Below are positions 1-10,400 of a stretch of 64,000 bases of DNA, piece by piece (the stretch's first letter is position 1; every line of letters begins with the position of its first letter). This stretch comes from Bryopsis sp. KO-2023 (taxonomy: Eukaryota > Chlorophyta > Ulvophyceae > Bryopsidales > Bryopsidaceae). The notes beneath the pieces were generated by a model that was given only the letters and a program-made list of their open reading frames with translations, was not told where the DNA came from and did no database searches. The position numbers and the translations under genes are program-made. The stretch lies in contig BSYQ01000007.1 in assembly GCA_030272585.1 (NCBI GenBank), positions 1,864,001 to 1,928,000 of the forward strand, written 5' to 3'.

Positions 1-372
1 TGATATAATGGGTGATAGTTATTGATTCAAGCTCCCTTGTTTGGAGGGTTGCTATTTTTTGAACAGGGTGTTTGGGGTAGCAGAAGTTTTCGCTTAGCTT
101 AACAGCAATCATTGACCTGTGTTTATATATGTGAGGTCATTTGAAGGGATTTGGTTTCATTTCATTTACAGCGTTCTTCATGGAATGCAGTTTTGGGGAT
201 TAGTGGACATGGGATTTTTGAACTCTACTGCGAGTGAGTTTCACTTGTGTGCTATTTTGATCTGTATGATGAACCCACAACTGGGGGCAAGTGTAAATAT
301 GTGATTCAAGAAACTTCCCAAAATATTTTGGCAAACAATTAACACAGTGCCTCTACAAAAGACAGCAGTCCA
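1..372. other. Left-edge segment with no recognisable gene
   Basis: Short, mostly T-rich sequence with only small open frames that resemble no family I know. It lies downstream of the minus-strand glycosylase gene and is probably its 3' untranslated region plus intergenic DNA. It could also hold the end of a gene outside the window. Confidence 0.4.
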
Positions 373-2283
373 TTACTTTTCCTTGTCTTTTTCCTTATCC
401 TCTGCACTCTCTGCCTTATCATTATCATTTGTTTCCATCAAACTGTAACAGAAGCAATCTGTGACATGATCGTTGACCATTCCAACAGCTTGCATGAAGG
501 CATAACAAATCGTCGGTCCGACAAACTTGAACCCTCGCTCCTTCAATCCTTTGCACATGGCTTCCGCCTCTGCTGTTCTGTAAAATAGAGAGAAGCAAAA
601 CTGAGATCTGTGTTCTAGCAATTTGTGTTCTTCAATCAGTTGTATGGAAAATACAACTTCTTACAGAAGAAGAAGATGTTACAGAAGGTGTTCATAACAA
701 GAAGCAAAACAGTTCTTTCGATTGGGTCAGACTCTCATGTGTGTGTCAAGGAAAAAGCCAGTGGACTTGCTCAACATCCTGGTGCAAATCCACGAGTGGA
801 GAGAACATAATTTTTTTCACTCACTTTGCTGGCACCTCGCTCATTTTCTTCCATTCATTCACAATCGGCTTGCCATCGGGAACATAATCCCAAAGCATCT
901 TTGACAAACTGCCGAATTCCTCCTGAGCCTCCAATGCACACCTATAACAATTCTCACCAGCATCAGTTCTCGGAACGCAACAGAATGGGAAACATGCCTT
1001 GTGTTGAAACCAAGCCTGACAAGGCGCACACAACAGGAGAGAAAACGGCCCTTCCTGCCAGGGTTTTGCAAGCATTTACTAATCTATTGTCCACAATCGT
1101 TCCTACTTTGCATTGCTGATTGTGCTCAAAATTTTGCCCTTGTGTTTGACAATGCCTGACTCTGGCTGCAGCAATCGCTTCACATCTTCGTCCGTGAATT
1201 CAGCAACTGTAGCTGGGTCGAATCCCCGAAAAGCTTCTCTGTATGATTCTCTCTTTTTCAAAATCGTGGCCCAACTCAATCCTGCCTGGGACCAAACATT
1301 TTTTTCGATACTCAGCTCAGCAATTTTGGGCGTAATGGGAAACTACCCAGGCCACTGTTCATCCCAACTTTCCACCGAGTGGAGGTGGTTATTTCATCCA
1401 GTAGTATTTGCAAAGGAAATTATGCAACCCATGTTCTCTGACACAGAAAACTGAAAATCATGAACTGGGAAGACGAAAAGTGGGTCGACCCTTCAACAAA
1501 TCGTATTGATATACGAAACAACGAATTTGGAAGACATTTTGCGTAACCGCCTTTATTCTACACCGGAATAAAAAAAAATACATTCTTTTTGTCTCAGTGA
1601 TTACAAATATTATGTTTATAGTTTCGATGCTTACTGTAATCGACTGCGATCAGACCTGGGCCCCTTCCAATGTCAGCATTTCAAAGAGTTTGACATCGTC
1701 GTAACATGGCCTCCCCCATTCGTTATCATGGTACTCAATATACAGCTGACTACCAGCACCAGCGTACTCCCCAGCCCATCCACATCTGGAAAACAATCAT
1801 ACAAAGATTTGTAACTAAGAAAATCCACCACAATTTCAGACAACGCTGAAGCCCTGTGCGATGATTGATTCCAATGGTCACCATAAGATTCGTTTAGAAA
1901 AACCCTGTGCTCAGAAATCAGCTGTGGATATCCGGTCCAGTTGAATTTCAGAGCCCAGTTGTTGTGGGGTTGGGGACGATTAAGACAATCTCCCCCCACT
2001 CCATTTGTGCATGCATGGATGCATTTTGAGCTTGCTCGACATCAATTTCACTCCAGAAAAGCGTTCGAAGGAGACGTTCTCACCTTTTTCTATCGTCCTC
2101 TACCTTTTCTTCCTTCTCGGCTGTTGGTTCCTTTTTCTTGACGGCTTTTGCTTTTTTAGGTTGGTTGGAATCCGGGGCGGCGGCGGCGGCGGCCGCCGCC
2201 GCCACATTCGCTCTCCTCCTTTTCCCCATGTGGATGAGGTTTCGGTGTGATCGAAATCCTGCCAGAGAGGAACGGACTAGCAT
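373..2283 (-). CDS. DNA-3-methyladenine glycosylase I (Tag family)
   Basis: Five exons on the minus strand: 2229-2084 (or from 2283), 1785-1656, 1285-1107, 941-825 and 577-373. All phases close, giving 258 residues from the ATG at 2229 or 276 from the in-frame ATG at 2283. The Tag fold is clear: an N-terminal RCGW zinc motif, YHDNEWGRP, KLFEMLTLEG, QAGLSWATILKKR, then GFKFVGPTICYAFMQAVGMV and NDH near the end. The enzyme removes 3-methyladenine from alkylated DNA, starting base-excision repair. The N-terminus has an alanine run and lysine clusters (KRRR, KKAKAVKKK) like a nuclear localisation signal. The optional extra 18 residues are arginine-rich without acidic residues, so mitochondrial targeting from the upstream ATG is possible (inference). 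The acidic/lysine C-terminal tail is extra compared with bacterial Tag. Divergent neighbour: the Nudix gene. Confidence 0.92.
2174..2206. repeat. Palindromic GGC/GCC triplet repeat inside the glycosylase first exon
   Basis: A run of GGC triplets is followed directly by GCC triplets, so the stretch is a near-perfect inverted repeat able to form a GC hairpin. On the minus strand it encodes the polyalanine stretch of the Tag-type glycosylase N-terminus. Confidence 0.85.
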
Positions 2284-2861
2284 CTGCTGGGTTGACGGAG
2301 GTGTTCAACCCCCTCCCCCTTGTGTGTCGGCTGTCATGTGGTAAGGATTGGTATCTCTCCTGTGATGCAGTTCCGTGAACCCGCAAGGTAGCTCCTGACG
2401 GCGATCGACGATGACTGACCGAGGATTTGGCCTAATGGACTGTACATCCGAAGTGAGTTCTGGAAGGATGCGAGGGGGACTTTTGCCCTTTCCGAGAGAA
2501 CCATGCTGCTGGCTCGCAGTTTGGAAATCGTTTCATCTCGGCGACTTGGAGGGCTGAAACGGCTGCACGCACCTGTTCGATCAAAGACAGCAGTGCAGAA
2601 AGGTGCGACGAGGTGTTGCTATTGCCGGCGTCCTTGGTAGGAATTGAATTCGCGTATCAGCCCCAACGTTGTGACGTTTTTCATCAGCGTCGCAATGATT
2701 TGTTGATTATGAAGGAATCGTTGCGCTGTGAATTAGGGGTTGAGTGAATTTTCATGTCCATGGAATGCTACCACCAATGCTCTTTGACTAATAAAATGCT
2801 GATGGGTTGATTTGATCCAGATCCGAAGTCAAAAGGTGTGATTGTTCAATCTTCGTTCGCC
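2284..2861. promoter_or_regulatory. Divergent intergenic region, glycosylase / Nudix hydrolase
   Basis: The 578 bp between the start codons of two head-to-head genes must hold both promoters and 5' leaders. No TATA box or operator is convincing by eye. The promoter role is inferred from gene orientation only. Confidence 0.5.
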
Positions 2862-4338
2862 ATGTCATCGGAAGCAGTTGCAGCTCCTGAAAGGACAGAT
2901 CTGTACAAGCATGGCCTGAAGTCATTATCCCCAGGTCAGTTCAATATTTATTGTATTATTGTATTATTTGTTTATTTATTCGTCAGCATGTGGCCTTGCA
3001 GGTATATCCAGTTGATTTTTTTTTCACAAACAAAAAATGATATCGACCAAACGTAACACTCGGTTTGGTTTGAAGTTGATGTCTGAATAATCATGGTGGT
3101 TTAATGATTTTCTGGTCATCCAAAATCTGAGCATGTTGATCAAGCAAAGAAAGAAGCGAAAAAGAAAAGGAATGCATGAACGAAATATTGCATGTATTGC
3201 AGGAAAAACAATGGAACTTGCCCTGCCAGGGCTGAGTCAATTTGAGGAGAAGCCTTTCGAAAAATCGAATTTCGTCAAACCGAAGTCAGTTTATTTTGAT
3301 CAAAATGGTGAGTCAGGGACCCCCTCCCAAATCAACTTTTCATTTTCACACTGCTGTGTTTTTTTTTCAGCCAGTTTGAAACCTGTATGTTTTCCAGGTA
3401 CTCGCAGGAAATGGGATTTGATCGAAGCACATGATAGCATCGCTGTCGTATTGCACCACACTGGTTTGGACGCATTCCTGCTCGTTCGTCAATTCCGGCC
3501 TGCCGTGTATGCAGCTGCTTTGAGGAAAGCCACTGAGCTGCGCCAGCCAGCTCCATCTTTCGAAGAAGGTGCATTTTTCACACATCGAATTCCAAGGAAG
3601 TTTTATGGAGATTCCACGGAATGGTCATCCCCAGTTCCGCAGATCGAAAAGTCACATCCGAGAAAACGAGCCAACCGATTGAGTTATCGAAGCAAGAAAA
3701 AAATATGTAGATATAGTAATGCTTCCAATAGGGGCAGGGCAGAAAAGCAATTTCATATGGAGGTTTCGCTGAGGAGTTTCTGTTTTTTGTTTAGGCTTCA
3801 CTTGTGAGCTCTGTGCGGGTATCGTGGATAAGCCAGACTTGAATTTGGCAGAGATAGCCCATGAAGAAATCATGGAGGAATGTGGGTTTAACGTCCCTGC
3901 CTCGAACCTCATGGAGATCACATCTTACAATTCATCTGTAGGGACAGCAGGAGCAACGCAATCCCTATTCTTTGGAGAGGTAGGCTTTTTTTCAATGATT
4001 TGTGCTGCAAGAATCCTGCCCCCATCCCCATGCTGTTTGTTGGCTTTCACAATTGGCGAGATAGAGTTACTCATACGATATGGTGCCAACTCTGTCGCCA
4101 TATCGTGAATGGAAGGCTGCCAGTCTGACTGGTGGAGTTGTATTTTTGGCAGGTGGATGACTCCATGCGGAATTCTTCAGGTGGAGGTGGGATTGACGGA
4201 GAGAATATTGAAGTTATGGCTTTGCCGGTGAAGAATGCCTTGGACTTTGTGTTGGACACATCGATACCAAAGAGTTCAGGGATGATGTTTGGGTTGATGT
4301 GGTTCATGCAAAGAGCCCAGGCCAATGGCAAGGTGTAA
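2862..4338 (+). CDS. Nudix hydrolase, NUDT14-like UDP-sugar pyrophosphatase
   Basis: Five exons: 2862-2934, 3203-3307, 3398-3568, 3795-3979 and 4153-4338. Phases close to 239 residues. The order of motifs follows animal NUDT14: QNG-x4-W-DL-x4-HDS, LLVRQFRPAVYA, then the Nudix box starting ELCAGIVDKP and ending with the metal-binding EEIMEECGF helix, then SVGTAG-Q-FFGEV and a C-terminal IPKSSGMMFGLMWF helix. The family hydrolyses UDP-glucose and ADP-ribose to sugar phosphate plus nucleoside monophosphate in the cytosol. Substrate preference here is inferred from overall similarity. The ATG at 2862 was chosen because the frame upstream lacks another ATG and the N-terminus matches the short leader of the family. 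It is tail-to-tail with the WW-repeat gene; the roughly 540 bp after the stop hold only untranslated sequence. Confidence 0.9.
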
Positions 4339-4876
4339 GATATTATTGTTGCTTCTCCTGGTGTGTGTGGTTATCGCTGGTAACGATAGGATACTGTACA
4401 AAAAGAGGGTGCTGAATATTTTTGTAAGTCTTAGGAGTGGTAGCAAAAGGGATGATTCTTAGTAACATGAGTGCGTCGATTGGGGCGTCGACAACACATA
4501 TAATCTGACCTCAGAATTGAATTGGTGGTGGATTGCACCGATCCATGGCCATTTCTTTCAAAAGTTGGGATGTATGAGAATGCCATTCGGTTGCTACACA
4601 TGATAATGCATGAAGGTGAACATTGAATTGAATCGAACATCACATCCACAGACGCATGTTACAGCGTTTTTTTCCCATGCCTTGTACCCCACAAAGCAAA
4701 CTCCCAAAGGCCTCCAACAACAAGAGAAAAGAGAAAACTACCCCACCACAGGAACAGCATTGTGGAAACAAAAGGATTGTCAAAAACAGGCAGATCACCC
4801 AAACCAACCATCAGTCTGGCGCCATGCACATACTCTTGTACATATCTCAGTCTGAGCTCGAGAATCGACAGTTTTA

Positions 4877-6625
4877 CTACAACTCGTCTGAAAGCGCTTG
4901 CCCATTCAAAAGCGTGCTCTTGATCCAGGAGAGCGCCGCCGGTTTCTCCCACTGTGATTCCCCCAACACTCGGCTGTGATAAAACGGCAGATTGTGCTCT
5001 GACGACTTGTGTTCCTCCCACGAGTGATCTTCCGGCGCTTCCCAAGTGCTTCCCTTTTCGTGGTGGAAGTAGAAATGATTGCCGCTGGCAGCGTGATAAC
5101 CTTTTTGCCAGCTTTCCTCGCTCGGGTTCTCCCAGCTGTGTTTGCCTGTCACGGGATTGTACCAGTACGTTCCAGCTTCGGCATCCATCTGCGCCCAGTA
5201 GAACGTCGATCGTCAACAGAGCAAACGTACTGAACTCATATGGGGATGGCACATACGAAAAGGAACACCTGGACGCACCTCTGTGAGCAAGTCGCCCGAC
5301 AGTTCAGCAGGAGTTCGCGAGACAGTTGCTTCCGTTCGATAGTTGTACCAGAACTCGTTGCCGGTCTCTTCATCGGCCAGCTTTCTCCACGCGAGGGCGT
5401 CCGGCCTCCTCCAAGTCGTCTGTCTCGTGATCGCGTTGAAGTAGAGGTTATGACCCTCGACAGTAGCTTTCATCCAAGCGCACGATGGTGGCTTTTGGTA
5501 TGTTACTTCGTTCGTGCCGTTGTTGAAGTAGTAGGTGGCACCTGCCAGCAACAAAGAGAGCTGAGACTCGTTGACGTCGCGGTGAAACACGTGAAAGGTG
5601 CCGCTGAGGTTGACTTTTGGATTTACCGTCATACTCCTCCGCGATATGTGCTGTCCAAGAACCAGGAGGGTCTTCGAAAGCCATGGGACCGCCTACAACA
5701 TGGACGGAAACGTGGATTAAACGTTGCTTTGGGGGCGTAGCTCACGCTGGACAAGCGACATTGGGGACTTGCTGTTATTGTTCCTACGTGCATCATATCC
5801 CTCGAGCATCTCAACGAATTCCGCATCATCAGGTACCACTGACCGCGCAGTAGCGCCGTTGCCATCTTCAATGTCCGGGTCAGCCCCATATTTCAAGAGG
5901 AGCCGCGACATCTGTAGCGCAAGGACTAAAGCTAATGAACAAAAGTAGCCAATCGATGTCTGAAAGCAAGCAAAAACACCTCGTGGAAAGCACTGGTTTC
6001 CACCGATTTATTCACCTGCGCGTCACCCTCTGCAAAGGCTGCGACAATCGCGCTGGTTCCTGATATCGGCTCAGATATCGATGCATTCGCACTGTAGGTA
6101 AGTAGGAAGGTCGCGATTTCTATGTTCTTTGTTTTGACCGCCGTCACAAGGGCTAGGTGGCCTTCTTCGTTGGGAGCGTTCGCATCCTGTCCAGCCCCAA
6201 TTCCTATTCTGACAGCTCCCACCTCGTCCTGCACAAAATGAACGAGATATGAGGCCACGTGCACATTTGTTGCTGATGGTGTCTGGGTCGCTGAGGGTTG
6301 CTCATGGTCGTTTGTGGTCAAGGGAATTGACTGCGTCAGGAAAATACTTTTCGTAGGCAGGGGGAGAAGGACGACAGCAAAAATTGAAGCAAAAATTCTC
6401 AACGCTTCTTACGGACTTGGATTTTCTATTGCGATTTCGGTGTTTGACACCGATCGGCCTCAAGGAACCAAAACAAACGCTGACCCCTGTGCCCGCCGCC
6501 AGCCATTTCAAACCCACCTGAAGGACGTATTCGTGCAAATCATGCCGGTTTCCCTTCGAAAGTTCTTCGCCTAGGATGCCATCACCAAGTGCGAGAACAG
6601 CAAGAAGAATGAAGGCGTAGCGCAT
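4877..6625 (-). CDS. Secreted/ER-luminal ankyrin-repeat protein with tandem WW-like repeats
   Basis: Six exons on the minus strand: 6625-6518, 6228-6016, 5911-5746, 5692-5627, 5541-5279 and 5188-4877. All phases close, giving 375 residues. Residues 1-19 are a clear signal peptide (MRYAF then a hydrophobic stretch). Residues about 37-160 form two to three degenerate ankyrin repeats, for example LLLKYGADPDIEDGNG. From about residue 170 to the end there are about six consecutive units of roughly 31 residues, each with an aromatic pair plus Asn or His (YYFNN, LYFNA, FWYNY, YWYNP, FYFHH), a Ser/Thr-rich strand and then W-x-x-P. This is the WW-domain signature, although spacing and the second Trp vary. 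WW domains usually bind proline-rich peptides in the cytosol or nucleus, so a signal peptide is unexpected. Function unknown. It is divergent to the ISWI gene. Confidence 0.8.
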
Positions 6626-7480
6626 CCTTGTTCGTACAGAGGCTGTTGACGCGAAAGCTGTGGGAGGAAAAGGTGTTCTCTTCAGAAGGGGCGGTAATTC
6701 TCAGCGACGAGGACTTGAGGGAAGCCTCTGACCAATAACTCTTCAGTCAACTGTGGTGCAAGTTGTTCAAAGCGACGAAAAGTGGCCCCTTATCTATTGT
6801 GAGCCTCCAGGAGCACGCAACGTTACAGCAATACAGATACAATTGTTTCTGTAGTCAAACTTGTGGCCGTTGCAAACGAATATGTCTCTTTTCGTGATGG
6901 CGCTGTGGTCTGCAGTCGCCGATGCCCGACAGGCGTCCAGAAATGTTGATAACTTTCTGAAATGGCCTTGCAATACCTCCCAAACTGATAGTCCTGGACC
7001 AACGCCTTGCCCAAACGTTTCATCACAGCCCTCTAATTCCCATTTCGCCCCTCTCTCAATACAAGAGATACTACAAGTGATAAATCGTACAAGTCACGTG
7101 AAAATATGTATCACCACATCCGGTTTCCGGTCCCGGTCTAACGATGGGGACAAACAACAAACGAGGGCAATAGGTCGTCGGAGTAACGGGACCCTGACCC
7201 CACTTCTCTGCACATAACCTCCGTTGGCATCGAGCACAGGGCGGATGGACGATTAAGATTCTCAAATGCTTTTTCGGTGGGATCTGGCGTCGTCATACGA
7301 GGAAGAGCAGCCACGTGGTGACGACTTTCAACGTTGAACGAATTGATCCCTGGCAACCCTTTTGGTCTGACCTACGGAACCGACCAGAAATTTAGTTTTT
7401 TCACCTTGACGCTGCTCCCACGCTTCGACCGCGCAAAAAAACAAAAAAGAAACGAAACATCGCGAGGTGTGTTCTCGACG
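6626..7480. promoter_or_regulatory. Divergent intergenic region, ankyrin-WW gene / ISWI
   Basis: This 855 bp region between two head-to-head start codons carries no plausible coding frame. It is assumed to contain both promoters. No specific element could be identified by reading. Confidence 0.45.
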
Positions 7481-10400
7481 ATGTCCGCGCACGACGAGTA
7501 TATCCCCGAGGAGGACTTCGACGAAGTGAACCAGGAAGGCTCCCTCTCGGACGAGGAGCAACCAGAGGAGTATGATAGCGTCGAAACAGAGGATGAAGAG
7601 TTCGCCCCCGATGTAGGTCGAAGTGATTTCCACGTCGACAGGCTCCAACAGACTGTATTGTTGTCGCGAGGTTGGGGTTAATCCGCAGGGGACGTGCGCT
7701 GTAACGCGTGGTTTCTGCGGGTTTTTTTCCGCAGGTGGCGATGTCCTACACGGCGAAGAGGGACATCGCCCGCAGGGAGAAGGAGCGTCTGAGAGAACAA
7801 GAAAGAAGGAGGAGGGAGGCACTCGAGAAAATGCGCGAAACTCAGAACACCGCTGCTGAAGCGGGTCAGGTGGGAATCGATTGGTGGAACGAGAATCTGT
7901 CCTTTCCGCGACGACACAGAATAAGCGTCGAGTTTGAGCGTGGCGATCCTGTTCGTTCTTCATGGTGCATGTCGTTTGGGTAGACGCTCTTATTTTCGAA
8001 GGGACGTTTTATTGTTTTGGAGCAGTCCAGGGATGTGCCTTGTTAGGCTCCATCTCCAGTATTCGCCATCCATACTTTTCCCTGCGGAAACTTCATGGAG
8101 CAAACTTTTTCCATTTTGCCCTTATGAGCGACAAAGAACAGTTGAAGAGAACTGAAATATCGAAAGGAATTCTTTTCCATCTCAATACTGTCCACAAAAC
8201 TTCTCTGAAACTCCTTCTGAGTTTTCTCAACTTGGTTTTCTGCTCCACTCCTAGCCCACCTTGCACACTCTTCAAAAACAGGTGGATCCTAATATATTAT
8301 CGTCAGGGAATTCAGAGGGGTGTTCTTCTTTCCTTCTGTTGTTTTTCTTTTCATGGGGGAAGGAGATTAAAGCATGTGTGTTGTGTTTCAGGATCAACGC
8401 TCCCGCAGTCGATTACGATACTTGCTGCAACAGGCTGAAATTTTCCAGCATTTCGCTCCAACTGTGGTGAAATCTGAAAGGGCAAAGTGAGTGTCGTTCC
8501 AAAACCTTGTCTTTTTTTTCTTTTTCCTGTGCTTTCGAATAAAACGACAATCCGGCACGGCTGCGCGATGAAAATCCCCAGTGCTTCGTGTAAGCTTCCT
8601 CACAGATTTTTTTTTTGAATCATCAGGGGGCAGAGGGGCCGATTGAACAGCAAATACACAGAAGACATGGAGGACAATTTGTTGCTCCGGGATGAAGAGG
8701 ATGATGGAGCTGCTGCTGGCCACAGACTGACTGTTCAACCTTCGGTTGTGTCTGGCGGGAAAATGAGGGACTACCAGATGCAGGGTCTGAATTGGTTGAT
8801 CCATCTGTACGATAATGGAATCAATGGGATTTTGGCGGATGAGATGGTGAGTAGACACTCATCCAGGGGATAACGCCTACTCATGAATTTGGATCCTCCA
8901 CAGAGTACCTCTAGATTCCTGTCTTTCCAAAAAGAAAGTGTGGATAGGGTGGAGAATTCACCGAAAAAGTGCTATATATCTTAGAAGATTCCTTTCAGCA
9001 AAAAGCTGACTGTGTGTATTTTCCGTCGTCGATACTCACAGATTTGTAAAAACTGAAATTACACTCACAGATAAGCAGTTTCAAAAATCCTTGTCGAGAA
9101 GATAGAAACGAAAAACTTGTTGCAATGATTGGAGGGAGGGACCGTTTGAGATCGGTTTTTCTGAATTACTTTTCAGGGTCTGGGTAAGACGCTGCAGACC
9201 ATTTCCTTGCTCGGATACCTTTTGGAATACCGTGGCATCAACGGACCTCATTTGATCATCGTCCCCAAGTCGACCCTCCACAACTGGATGAACGAAATCA
9301 GGAGGTGGTGCCCCGTGTTGAGACCGGTCAAGTTTCACGGCAGCCAGGAACAAAGGGTATGTTGAAAAAGAAAAGGGTCCATCAATAAAAATTGTACGAG
9401 CATGGGTCGCTTCGTATTGCTTCATTTCACTCACCGAAAAAAGTGTGAGAAGTCGAGCGATCTATCGAAGGAAAACGATGGTTGATACATTTTGGAATGC
9501 CTAAATATTTTTTTTGCATTTATTTAGATTTTAATTAAATTTGTTCTTATTGGCCATAATCGATTGATCATTTTTAATCAATCGTAATGGAATTTCATGC
9601 GAGGAGTTATAGCAATCGTGCCGTTGAAGAAGCGCTGTTTTGACCTCTGTTTCTATTTTTGTCGAACAGGCGTATCAGATCCGCGAGCTGATGGTCCCTG
9701 GGAAGTTTGACATCGTCGTGACGTCTTACGAAATGGTCATCAAAGAGAAAAACACTTTGAAGAAATTCCACTGGCGATATATCATCATTGACGAAGCTCA
9801 CAGGATCAAAAACGAAAACTCCATTCTTTCAAAGGTCAGTTGCACGCAGGGGTCTGGCTTCTTTCTTAGTTTTTTTAAAATGGGGAGAAACAACCAGGTT
9901 GAAACGTCCCAATGCATCGATTCGGCCGCTGGCATGGATATCAGTTTTCAAATTTCGATTGTGTGTGTGTGTGTGTGTGTGTGCAAAAACCCAAAGGTCG
10001 TGAGAATGCTCCGAACGACCTACCGTTTGCTGATCACCGGAACCCCCCTCCAAAACAACTTGCACGAGCTCTGGGCCCTGCTGAATTTCCTCCTCCCGGA
10101 GGTTTTCGCCTCGAGCGAAAAATTCGAGGAGTGGTTCAGTCTGGGCGACGGGGGGAAGGAAAAGGAAGCCGAAGTGGTCCAGCAACTCCACAAGGTGCTC
10201 CGCCCTTTCTTGCTGAGACGCGTGAAATCCGACGTCGAGAGAGGCTTGCCCCCCAAAAAGGAAACCATCCTGAAGATCGGGATGTCTCAAATGCAAAGGA
10301 AGTATTATGCAGCCCTGTTGCAGAAGGACATCGAGACTCTGAGCGGAGGGGCGGACCGGTCCCGGCTGTTGAACATTGTCATGCAGCTCAGGAAGTGCTG

